Shown: positions 9,700-19,490 of the stretch, one piece after another
How the letters are laid out: every line of letters starts with the position of its first letter
Position numbering within the stretch: the first letter of the stretch is position 1
NCBI GenBank assembly: GCA_020631735.1
Contig: CM036215.1
Coordinates: 10,070,346-10,134,345 of the forward strand
DNA from: Saccharum officinarum
Lineage: Eukaryota; Streptophyta; Magnoliopsida; Poales; Poaceae
Length of the DNA stretch: 64,000 nt
Direction: 5' to 3'
Notes under the pieces: model-generated
What the model was told of the DNA's origin: nothing
Seen by the model: the letters and a program-made list of their open reading frames with translations, nothing else
The model's database searches: none
Position numbers and translations under genes: made by a program

Positions 9700-10654
9700 G
9701 GCAAAATTTTCTCCTGGATATGCAAAGTGGTGCTGCTTTGTTGGCAGACACCGTAAAAAATGCTCATTGCTGGAATACTCTTTTTTTGTGCCAATTTGCT
9801 GACAGACACTGCCTAGATTAAAATAGTATTTTCAGGCTGAGGGGTAGAGAGAAAGGCGACAAAATATCATTTTTGCCCCTGGCCCTACTGGTCAGATGCT
9901 TTCTTCTTCCTCCCCTACACCCCCGCTCCTCCGTAGACGACCACCAGTCCCCACCTCGCCCATCATCATCTGCTGCGGCAGCCAGGCCTTTGTCCGCGTG
10001 GTGGCCGACCGCGTGTTCCTCTGATGATGAGGGGCGCAGCTGGGTCCTCCTCGACCACGCCCCCTTGGGCGGCTCCGGTGGGAGCCTTCGTTCCACAAGG
10101 AGATTGCGCCTGCCCCAGATCCCTGATAACATAGTCGCCATGTTGGGGCTTGCGACTGGCGATGAGTGAGGACGTGGCGGCAGCGGCGAGGAGGGCTTGG
10201 GACAAGGCCACGGATCCCCGATGACATGGTCGCCGCGGTGGAGCTGGCGACCGACGGCGAGCGAAGTGGTGGTAGTAGTGGCGAGGAGGGCTAGGGGCAA
10301 GGTCAGGCAGAGGTTGGTGTGGAGGGAGGCGGATGTGGGGGCGTCTGGCTGGCATGGTGGTTCTGTGTGTGATCGGTGACGGTGCCTGCGTGCTGATTTC
10401 TCGGGGTCAAAAGAAAAAAAAGAAAAGGGAAGGAGGAGAAGAGGAATCTGACTAGTGGGTCCAGTCAAGCGAGGGGCAAAATGGGGCTTTCCCATCCTCC
10501 CTCTCTCCTCCCCAGTTAGGAAATAGTTTTTTAATGGAGGCAGTGTCCACCAGCAAATTGGCAGCGATTGAGAGTGTTTGCCAGCATATGTTGGTTTCCA
10601 TCGTATCCACCAGCAAACTGGCATCGTTTTGCATGTCCAGGAACAAATTTTGCC
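9700..10654. mobile_element. Pack-MULE-like non-autonomous element
   Basis: Long terminal inverted repeats of about 150 bp are recognisable. The left begins GGCAAAATTTTCTCCTGGA (9700) and the right, reverse-complemented, GGCAAAATTTGTTCCTGGA (10654). Both continue through CCAATTTGCTG(A/G) and GACACTGCCT. Flanking 9-mers TCCATATGA (9691-9699) and TTCATATAA (10655-10663) agree at 7 of 9 bases, the duplication length expected for Mutator elements. The interior is strongly GC-rich with no transposase, the usual picture of a MULE carrying captured gene fragments. An imperfect tandem repeat of about 95 bp lies inside (about 10105-10295). Minus-strand frames such as 10624-9818 run through the terminal repeats and are not credible genes. 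Confidence 0.8.
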
Positions 10655-10663
10655 TTCATATAA

Positions 10664-11475
10664 ATAGAATACGGTCGAGTTTCCTTAAAAAACATGTCAA
10701 ATTACAACTGTAACTCGGATTTTCTGTACCAAATCCGGAACATCCTGATTTAATTCCGTATCATCCGGATTCCAGCACAGCGAGTCTCTTGATCTTTATA
10801 ACTCTTTCATCCGAAGTTCAAATTGGGCAATCCATATATGCATTTTGATCGTCTCAATGAGCTCTACATTATGGTGTACTCCATTTGGTGATTTGAGATC
10901 ATCTCTAAATCCGGAATATACAGTTTGGGAATTTGGATCATCCGGATTTTCCCAGAATTCTCCGGGATTGTCCAATTTGGTCCACACGGCTGCTCTGTTC
11001 GATCATAAGGTCAAATATTAACAAAATCTGCATATATGACTTCCTTGACCTACAAGATATACCATACTCATGACACAATAAGCGTTAGTTCCTTTATTCT
11101 CAGAGCCTTCCATCTTTAACAACCCATCTGCTACTTGTCAATTTTGGTTGTCAACACAAACATACCCTTACTGATCCCTTAAAAAAGAAACAGAAGGGAC
11201 AGCCATAAATCTGCTTAAGTTTTTGCACTGCAGAAGATAAATGATAGCAACACACTGAAAGTAACGTTTTTGCCAACATAATGCAACAGATTATTCTAGT
11301 AAACACTATTAAACAAGGAAAGTCGCCATACCAAAACAGAAAAACTGAAAAGAAACCAAAGAGCAGCTCATTCAGACACTTGCAAGCGGAAGACAACAGT
11401 ACAACTTGAAGGATTCCATCGACGTTTGACGTACTGGTGAACCCACCGAATCATAGTACAACTTGAAGGCCTTAA
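10664..11475. other. Intergenic sequence, 3' of the dual-kinase gene
   Basis: Between the Pack-MULE-like element and the kinase stop codon. At 10700-10990 there are repeated CCGGATT / AATCCGG words (for example near 10725, 10766, 10908 and 10941), which suggests an old repeat. From about 11000 to 11475 the DNA probably holds the 3' untranslated region of the kinase gene; AATAAA-like signals on the minus strand are not decisive. Confidence 0.4.
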
Positions 11476-14400
11476 TTAATTGAAGTCTCCCCGACATGTT
11501 CTGAACTCGTCCGATTGTTGGCGAGAGATTGAGGGTGCCGATGAACTTGGACCTGCTGGACTGCCGTCGTTGCCCACTGTGCTAGCACTGGCAGCTGGCG
11601 TAACACCAGCAGAAAGAACAGGTGGTAGTTCAGTCTCTGGCTCCGTCAAAAAAAACAATGCTTGCGAACTGTTTGGACGCTTCTTACGATCTGCATGTAC
11701 ACATAGAAGCCCAATATGTATCACACGTTTCATCTGCTTCTGATCAAACTGACCCTTCAATTGTTTATCCACTTTACGAAGAATCTCGCCCCTGCGGTAG
11801 AATCCAAAAGCCTTCTCAACAAAATAGTTTCTAAGTCGTTGGCTTTCTTTTTCTACGATCCACGATGGCTTCTCGCCGAGCACCATTTGAAGCACTACGA
11901 CCCCAAAGCTATAAACATCAGACTCTAGGCTCACCTTTTTCGTCTCAAAATATTCTGGTTCAAGGTAAGCATGTGTTCCGCCAACGGTAAGTGTTTGTTG
12001 GGGCACACTGGAGTCAACTTGGCAGATCAACCCGAAGTCGCCGAGTTTCGCTTTGAACGAATCATCCAACATCACATTACTTGGTTTAATATCCCTGTGT
12101 AGAACACGTTTCTTTTGGAAAGGACAGTCATAATGAATATAACGGAGAGCTGAGGCGATGCCAACTATTATGTTGTGCCTGCATGTTAACGCAACATAAC
12201 CAATACATTAGTCATCAACCTATCTAGCATCTGCGTGGACTACATATTTCCCTACTTACCTACCTGTACACATATTTATTTCTTTATGTTTGTATCTTCA
12301 TCTTCATTAAAATGATGATCACCCGTATCTCACTTTTCTTTTGTTTCACATACTATAATTTATTTACTGGTCTTGGTCTCGAGCATATTGAAACTATACA
12401 ATAATCTAAGTTTGTTCATCAGAATGTTCAAACTTATACCACTAGATTTATAATTAAACGCATTTAGTTTTCTGTCATATAGGTGGGGCAAAACTGTAAC
12501 AGTGAACCAAACACCAAACTATTGCATGACTAAGTTGTGGCATGGCAAAGTTTCGTAAAGGATAGGGTATGTTTGATTGCTAGCCATACCTGGTCATTCT
12601 CTACCAAATTTTCCATTAAGTGTGATGGTCAGTTTGCTCGACACATTTTTCTATAGTTGCCACGCTTTGCCTACCCATAGTTTTAGGAAACTTAGACGCT
12701 AAGCCCTTCCTTCCATGGACCTGTACGTAGGGGACAATAAAGAAACTATATATTTTCCATCCCCAACCCTACTATACATTGGGCCATTCGTATGGCCCTT
12801 AGATTTTACGGCCAAGAGATCAGATGGTTGAGATCACTTGGATGGCTGTTCCCTTATTAATCAAAGGGTCCAAAAAAACCTAGTCGTAATAGCAGGGTGG
12901 GTCGTATGTGAAGCATTTTCCTTTCCATCCCTGTGTGCGTGGACCGAGGGTTTCCAAAAAATTTTAGGGCATATAGAGTATTGTCATGAATACTAACATA
13001 TTTTTTAAGAAATTGAATACTAACTTGTTTTTCAGGCCATGGCAGAGTACAACGTTTCAGACAATGAAAATAGCTTGCTTCTCTTGTCTAAAGTGTCAAG
13101 TAAACTTGATCGTAGGTAGTATATGTAAGAAAGATACGTAGTTTAAGTTGCTCTTCTATGTATTTATGTATAGAAAAGGAAAATACAACTGCTATGGAGG
13201 AGAACAAAGTGCAGTAATTATATATTTATTGATACCTTTTTGTCCAATCAAGCGGTTGGCGGCTTCTTCCCTGGTTCACATCGGTGGCATCGTCATTGCA
13301 CGTGCTAAGATATTCACTAAGGCAGCCATTTTTCATCTCTTCATAGACAAGGAGAAGTTCACCTCCGTCATGGCACCAGCCCATGAGACGCAAAAGATTC
13401 TGATGCCTTAATTGGCTAATAACTTCAATCTCTCTACGGTAGTCCCGTGTTGTGTCACTATTTATAATATGTGATTTTTTCACTGCCACAGCATACCAGG
13501 TGCCGTGATCATCCTGTAGTTTACCTTTATAGACAGCACCGTATGATCCCCGTCCGAGCAAGTGCGAAAACTCACTGGTCGCTTCTGACAACTCCTTTTT
13601 CGTGAACTCCTTTGGAACATAGACGCGTACTGAAAATTAATAATCCATTATTACTAAATGATTGGAATACTAATATATGATTATTAACTTTCTAGATAAA
13701 TTTATGATCATTAGTGGCTTCAAACTATGGAAATTGAACTGGTGCATACCTCTTGTGCCATGCAGGATGTCAACAGATGTATTCGGAAGATTCCAATGTT
13801 CATCAACAGGAGGTAGAGGATCCTCGCCCGTTAAATAACGGTGCACCTGCTCGCTGGTTGGCCTCAGGCGGTGATCGAACTGAACACACTGGAGGCCAAG
13901 CCGCAAAACACGTTGCATTTGAATAATTTGATCCATAGGAACGCCCTTAAGCCGCGGATCCACGACTTCAGTGAATATCGCCATCAGTTTGTTGCTGCGC
14001 AATGCCGCCCTGATCTTCTCCGCGAGCTGGCTGCTTGCAAACTCTGCAGTTTGATTTGTGTTGGATGAGGATGGCGTTGGTTTCTTTCCAGATACCATCT
14101 CAAGCAGCACTAGTCCAAAGCTATAAACGTCAGATGCAGGGCCTGCTTTCCCAGTCAACTCGTACTCTGGGTCCATATACTTTATATATCCTCGGATACT
14201 CATCGATTGGCAAGTTCTGTCTGGGTCGACCTCCCTTACCAGCCCATAGTCGCCGACTTTAGCTATGAATTCCCCATCAAGCAATACGTTGCTCGGCTTG
14301 ATGTCTCTGTGCACCACAGAATTCTTGTGAAGATACGAAAGAGCTTCAGCCATGCCCAATGCTATCTTGTACCTGTAATTAATAAGTTCATATGAATCGG

Positions 14401-15153
14401 ATCCAAGTTAGTAGTAATCAAAACCAGCGTGGGCCTAGCGCGCCCTTTTAATTTCTTCACTAGGATTGAAAGTAGAATTAGTTTAGCGGAAGTACCTTCT
14501 GCTCCAACTTAGTATGATTGGTGTTCCATCTCCTGAAGCATTTGGCCTGTGGAGGTGGTCATCGAGACTGCGGTTTCCTATTAGTTCGTAGACAAGGAGT
14601 AGCTCGCCACGTTCATTACATGAACCCATGAGACGGACAAGATTCCGGTGGCGCAGTCGGCTCACCGTGTTGATCTCCCTGGAATAGTCACTTACCGCTT
14701 GTTCTGTAACACGACCAATCTTTTTAACAGCCACAGACCCCAGATCTGCTAAGTGACCTTTATAGACAACGCCGAATGAACCACTTCCCAGCTTTTTAGG
14801 CTCCGAGAAATTATCAGTTGCCAGAGACAATTGTGCATACGAGAAATTCCTTACGGCACTCACTGTGAATTCATCATGAAAACGTGTTATTAAATATGTT
14901 TGGTTAAGTTTAACGTCTTTTTGTTTGATTCACTAAAAGGAGCACATACCTTCTCTTGCCTGCTGGGCATCAGCTGTTCTCTGCGTAAACAGATCTCCTT
15001 CAGCCACGGTCTGTTGTTGCTGTTTGTTGCGAATTTTGCACGTAATGCATATCAAAACACCTATGAGACATCCTGCCCCAAATGTACCGCCGATGACAGC
15101 TCCAGCAATTTTAGATTTATTATTAGAACTTCTTACAGTAGAACTAGGAGGAC
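11476..15153 (-). CDS. Receptor-like kinase with two tandem kinase domains (5' end unresolved)
   Basis: Five minus-strand exons join in phase. The transmembrane exon (about 15153-14950) has a hydrophobic segment GAVIGGTFGAGCLIGVLICI followed by basic residues. Kinase 1 exons are 14862-14496 and 14372-13750: P-loop LGSGSFGVVYKG, VAVKK, HRDIKPSN, DYG in place of DFG, MDPEYELTGKAG and SDVYSFGLVLLEM. Kinase 2 exons are 13629-13236 and 12178-11476: P-loop LGRGSYGAVYKG, VAVKK, HRDIKPSN, DFG, LEPEYFETKKVS and SDVYSFGVVVLQM, with a Ser-rich tail. In both kinases the internal intron splits an Arg codon (AG^G) at SWSR^R and DWTK^R, so the two-exon module looks duplicated. The K1-K2 junction (codon G^TA) leads straight into VPKEFTKKELSEATSEF, the normal juxtamembrane start of such kinases. 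Predicted role: plasma-membrane Ser/Thr kinase signalling, nearest to lectin-receptor-kinase-type kinases by motif style. No ectodomain or start codon was found upstream; a SINE lies at 15387-15677. No stop or frameshift is seen in the joined exons. Confidence 0.85.
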
Positions 15154-15386
15154 CTATTGCCAAAGTCACAAATTGATGTAAGAGTAAGTGCATTGAATGC
15201 ATGCAAATATCTGAACTAAACATGTGTAGCATACATAATCTACACAAGATTTAATAAACATACTACACAAGAAAAAGAAACTATGATGTTTAGAGTAATA
15301 TACACGCATCCAGCAACCACTCAGCCGAGGGTAGCGCTCGCCCGAGTTTGGGAGTTGTTTATACAAGGAGTTAGCCCTCATTTATA
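15154..15386 (-). other. Probable intron or missing 5' part of the dual-kinase gene
   Basis: Upstream of the transmembrane exon, with a candidate acceptor CAATAG at about 15159-15154. No lectin, malectin, LRR or signal-peptide exon could be read on the minus strand here or up to about 16.3 kb. Either the ectodomain exons lie further away or the gene is 5'-truncated. Confidence 0.4.
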
Positions 15387-15677
15387 TAAAAAAAACTCAG
15401 GCGGCAGTGTAGACACCCCCGAGCTATTTTAGCTTAAGGTAGAGGACTTCTCACCTCAGCCCGAGAAAACCCCCGAACTCCGTGCCCCGTTTGCAATCCC
15501 GTGCCCCGTTACCCGGTGAGAGGGCCGATCCATTTTACTTGTGCTCTGAGAACACGGGACAGGTGAGAAAGTTTTTTTCCACACCGCCGACCAGAAATTC
15601 GCCAGATCAAGGCTTTGAACTCTTGTCACGGGGGACGCCATCCAGAGGCTTGACCAATTGGTCTAGCAACCATTGGC
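15387..15677 (-). mobile_element. tRNA-derived SINE with poly(T) tail and 14-bp target duplication
   Basis: A perfect 14-bp direct repeat AGCCCTCATTTATA flanks the element (15373-15386 and 15678-15691). Read on the minus strand it starts with an A-box-like GGTTGCTAGACCAATTGG and a B-box-like GAGTTCAAAGCC within the first 80 bp, and ends CTGAG plus a T-run. A 3' poly(T) tail is a hallmark of grass SINEs of the p-SINE/Au type. Length 291 bp. It lies just upstream of the last definable exon of the dual-kinase gene. Confidence 0.8.
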
Positions 15678-15691
15678 AGCCCTCATTTATA

Positions 15692-16333
15692 CTAATAGCT
15701 CCAAAATCAACTGTGGACTAAATCATATCGAATTTCTACCACGTCTCCAATGCTCTCCGTCGTGAGATAATTAACTCCCGCAGCCGATTGGAAGGCTGTT
15801 TTTCTCTGCAAGGGCGCTATAAAATTGCTGCGGTTTAGACTGCACACTTGCTTTTTTTTCCTTTTATGTTTTGGCAGAACAACAACAACAACAAGGGAAA
15901 AGATAACCTTATCGAGAGAATCTAGAGTAGTAGTGACGGCTGTTGGTTTTTTTGACAATAAGGAAACAAACCAGCACATGTTCTTCTATTGTTGTATGGC
16001 AATTTTTAATTTTTATGGAGAACTGTGTACAAATTGCTATATATATATGGATCTTCAACCACCCACGAACTGGACCAACATGTTCGAAATTTGGTTGGAC
16101 TAAATTCAACCAGGTGCAACTAAATGTGGGTTAGTTTGAGGCAAGTGCTTTGTGTTGGGCGATATAGTTGAGTCAGAATAATGTGGGTTTTAGTGAGTCA
16201 TGAATGCACTCATGTAAGCAGGATTGCAAGTTATCCTCAATGGTAGGCACTGGATCCGTTTATGGGCAATAATGTTGCAGAAGGATGACGTCCAACAGAA
16301 GATAAAGTGAGCTTGTCGACAATATTAGAGCTA
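15692..16333. other. Unassigned upstream region of the kinase gene
   Basis: No gene supported. A minus-strand frame of about 90 codons (15979-15707) lacks any domain and runs through a low-complexity Val stretch. The promoter of the kinase gene may lie here if the gene is 5'-truncated. Confidence 0.4.
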
Positions 16334-16862
16334 AGGCTGGATAACGAGCCGAGCTAGCTCGGCTCGGCTCGACTCATTCTGGCTCGTTAGGATAACGAGC
16401 CAGCTCGGCTCAGCTCGTTATCTTAACGAGCCAGAAAGCCAACTCGGCTCGGCTCGTTATGAGCTCGAGCTGGCTCGTTAGGCTCGCGAGCCAGATATAA
16501 AAGATACACAAAATATAATATTTGTATTTATCTAAAGCTTAAAAATATTAATAATATAAAAATAATATATTCAATAACCTTAAATCGAATAAAATATTCA
16601 TATGAGCTAACATATCATCAATTTGTGAAGTGCAAGACATGAAGTAATACAAAACTAATATAAGTTATGATGACTTTTTTCCTAAAACTACGGCTCGTTT
16701 GGCTCGCGAGCGGCTCACGAGCCAGCTCGAGTTAGCTCGTTATAGCTAACGAGCTAAAATCCTGGCTCGGCTCGGCTCGTTATCATAACGAGCCGAGCCG
16801 AGTTGAGCCGAGCCAGCCACGAGCTGAGCGAGCTAACGAGCTTCGAGTTTTTCGTCCAGCCT
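16334..16862. mobile_element. Palindrome-rich MITE built of GGCTCGTTA / TAACGAGCC words
   Basis: The ends AGGCTGGA (16334) and TCCAGCCT (16862) are inverted and flanked by TA. About 170 bp at each end consist of many copies of AGCTCGGCTCGGCTCGTTA and its complement in both orientations, so the element can fold on itself within each arm and between arms. The centre (about 16500-16680) is AT-rich. No coding capacity. Short TIR plus TA/TAA duplication suggests a Stowaway- or Tourist-like element, but superfamily is uncertain. Confidence 0.7.
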
Positions 16863-16996
16863 TAATTAGAGCCAACCGTCGTAGAGGCATAGGTGGATTA
16901 TATATATATGCTTGATGCTTAGTTTACCATCTGCATATGTGAGCAGCAGAAATTTATCTTATTTACTTTGGTTCTTTTTGCCTCTAGGTTAAGGTC

Positions 16997-17109
16997 GGCC
17001 TTATTCGCTTGTCTTATGAGCCGTACTTTTTCAGCGAACGAATAGTATTTTTCTCTCACAACAAATCAGCGAACAATACTTTCAACCTTGACTTTTCAGC
17101 GAAGCGAAC
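16997..17109. mobile_element. Small MITE, (GGCC)TTATTCGCTT family, right end decayed
   Basis: The left end GGCCTTATTCGCTTGTCTTATGAG and the inner words CAGCGAACGAATAGTA, TTTCTCTCACAACAAATCAGC and TTTTCAGCGAAGCGAAC match a very common panicoid grass MITE of about 115 bp. The related copy at 31222-31323 shares TTCGTTTCGCTGG, TTATTGTGAGAGAAAAACACTG and CAGCGAAACGAACAG. Confidence 0.6.
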
Positions 17110-17476
17110 ATGACTTTTTAGTCAAATACAAGGGATTTTAGCATACAAAGGATCCTAGGCTTTTTAGTCAAATAACCATTAAATGATATGCTAAAAGTGT
17201 TAAACCATTATAGCCCAAAAAATGCCATGCATGCAGGCTTTAATGAGGAGCAAGTTAAACTATTCCTCATTCCTTTAATCTGTCTTAAAATTCCCGGTAT
17301 CTGTTGTATTCAAGGACGGATGGAGTATCTATTTGAGAAAATTCCTTATTTGCCATTGGAAGTTGACATGGTTCCTTATTTGCCATCGAAAAATTTGGAC
17401 TTCCTTATTTGTCATCGGCTTTATTTTTTATGCCTTATGTGCCATTGCCGTTAGTTTTTCAGCCTAACGGTGTTAG

Positions 17477-17769
17477 CAGGGACGAAGCCAGAAAAAAATT
17501 TAGGGGGGGCTGAACAAAAATGCTACAACGACTTAACTCTATTATAACCCCTCACAATAGAAAAAATATTATAGCTTGAAGTAGTCTTATATTGAAAACA
17601 TCGATTAACTATAAAATTCACAAAATACATTATAAAAATAAAGGTCTCAGCCCACCCTACCTTATACATCTGTGTCTAAAATTAGAAGGAGAGCACCAGG
17701 GGTTCCACTGGGCCAGCAGCGGTAGGGGAGGCTGGAGCCCCCCTAGCCCGACCGCTGGCTCCGTGCATG
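17477..17769. mobile_element. Non-autonomous hAT element, 293 bp
   Basis: The left end CAGGGACGAAGCCAG and reverse-complemented right end CATGCACGGAGCCAG match at 12 of 15 bases. The 8-bp direct repeat GGTGTTAG flanks it exactly (17469-17476 and 17770-17777). The interior has the GGGGGGGCT / AGCCCCCC pair typical of these grass hAT elements and no gene. Confidence 0.88.
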
Positions 17770-18002
17770 GGTGTTAGTACTAGATGAAAAGATGGATATG
17801 CCCTCAAAGATAGTTTGCTACAAAATTTTTGCAGCTGGTTACGGTGTGGCTCCGTCCGCGACTCCGCGCGTCCATCGCAATAGAGCCATCCCACGGTTTG
17901 TGGCACGATGGAGACAAAGCTGAGCACTTCCTCTAGTGTCCAAAAACTTGACGTCTTGGACATAATCTCACATACCAAAGAGATGTTAACCCGTTTTGCC
18001 TA

Positions 18003-18258
18003 CAATCCCTCCAGGTCCGAATTAGTTGTCGTTTTGAGGTTATCCTAAGTCAACGGTTTTAAACTTTGATTGTAAAATTATTTTGATGTATTGAGTTTGG
18101 ATATATAAAAATGATATGAGTAGATTTGTCTTGAAATGTAGTTTCATAAAACTATATTTTGTTTTACAAATATTTCATAGCAAAAAATAATAGTCAAAGT
18201 TGTGTTTCGAAGACCGTGTTGATGTCCAAAACGACAACTAATTCAAACCCTAAGGGAG
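18003..18258. mobile_element. Stowaway-like MITE (Tc1/mariner type), 256 bp
   Basis: The terminal inverted repeats include GAATTAGTTGTCGTTTTG (left) and CAAAACGACAACTAATTC (right), with TCCCTCC / GGGAG ends flanked by TA (18001-18002 and 18259-18260). AT-rich interior without coding capacity. Confidence 0.75.
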
Positions 18259-18758
18259 TATTAAAAAGGTCCGGTGTAGTTCCAGTCAATTACTTGTTAC
18301 AGCCCAAGTGGTTTGGGTTGCCGTCTCTATGTAGCTTGGTGATGAATTTTTTTTTGCTGGTGATGTTATTTTTGCATGGTACTCTGCGTGCGGCATAGAG
18401 ACCTCGTCTTCTTCACGTGCATCGTCGGTATCGACGTCGTCTTGTCCTGCGAGCGTAGGCATCTTGTCACTGTCGTCGAGCTTTTGGGCGTGTCAACGCT
18501 TTCGGGACCCATACACTCCACCTCACGGCCGCTCATTTGCTCTCCGCTTTCATGCCTGAACTTGCTCAGCACTGAACTTGCTCAGCTCCATTGGAAAAGG
18601 AATGGTGCAGATGTTAGTCATGGGAGAGGAGACGAAGCCAACGAGCCTCAAGTGGGAGATGTTAGGCATGGCCTGGCAAATGAAGAGGCGCCGTTTAAGA
18701 ATACAGCCGGCATGCATTAATTAGGGTAAAAAAAAGTCCAAAGAGCATGTAAAACTCG
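18259..18758. other. Unassigned region with an open frame of unknown meaning
   Basis: Frames are open on both strands around 18366-18720 (higher GC than the surroundings) but contain no recognisable domain. It may be a fragment of a host or retrotransposon coding region; no call is made. Confidence 0.3.
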
Positions 18759-18884
18759 GGCCCGTTCGTTTACTCTGGAATGGTCCCTTTGGAACTGTTC
18801 CAGTTGGAATGATAGGCTTATTTGTATTAATATTGATCAGCTGAAATAGTTTCTAGTCTCAATCCAGGCCAAACGAACGAGGCC
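18759..18884. mobile_element. Small MITE with GGCC(C)GTTCGTTT ends
   Basis: The left end GGCCCGTTCGTTTAC and right end AAACGAACGAGGCC are inverted. The inner repeat TGGAATG...CCAGTTGGAATGA is characteristic of this small grass MITE. About 126 bp, no coding capacity. Confidence 0.65.
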
Positions 18885-18919
18885 AACACGTCTAAGTTTT
18901 AGCACTCCCTGGAAAGTCT

Positions 18920-19490
18920 AGTTTTTATTTTTACACCGGAGGGATTAGCTGATGACGACCAAGAATGGAAAAGCCGCGCAGACATGCAGTGCTTCCGAGG
19001 GAGGGGGCACGTGGAGGTGACATCAAACCAAGTGAAAGCCGATCCAGATAAGGACAAAGGAAAGAATCTGACTTCTAGGGCTTCTTCACATGCAGCTTCT
19101 CCACACTGTGCCACAAATCCAAAGAATTTAGAAAAATCTAGAATCCTGTACCGTGCCGGAAGAACCACCCATACATGTGCTCTTTAGGTTTTATAAGCCG
19201 AATTGAGTCCGGATCATATCAGTTATCCTGTTTGCTATCTCATCTGTATTGATGGCTGCTGCTGCTGCCTGTGCATGCTGATTCTGTCCTTGCTGAGCAT
19301 TACCATATCCTGGGTGTGGAGCATAATTATAATTGGCAACATTCGAAACAGCATGGAAACCTTGTGGGACTTCACCATATTGAACTCCCTGACCACCAAA
19401 ACTTGTAGCTCCCAGATCTCTAGCAATATAATTCTCTGAGCCGATGATGCTGTCTTTTGAGCCGATGGTGTTACTGGTGGCTGGCGTCAC
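18920..19490 (-). pseudogene. Ty3/gypsy gag fragment, internally deleted
   Basis: On the minus strand, 19490-19191 reads a Gln/Asn/Ala-rich N-terminal gag region (GYGNAQQGQNQHAQAAAAA, ITDMIRTQFGL). After a stop and frameshift it continues at 19168 with VLPARYRILDFSKF, AQCGEAACEEAL and RFFPLSLSGSAFTWF, the conserved core of grass gypsy gag (Retrotrans_gag). The usual residues between DFSKF and AQCGEA are missing. No LTR, protease or polymerase is attached, so this is an isolated relic. Confidence 0.75.

Noticed and set aside
9818..10624. 268-codon minus-strand frame
   Set aside because: It runs through both terminal inverted repeats of the Pack-MULE-like element and has no domain.
15707..15979. 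Possible ectodomain exon of the dual-kinase gene
   Set aside because: The minus-strand frame has no lectin, malectin, DUF26 or LRR motif and no matching splice phase to 15153.
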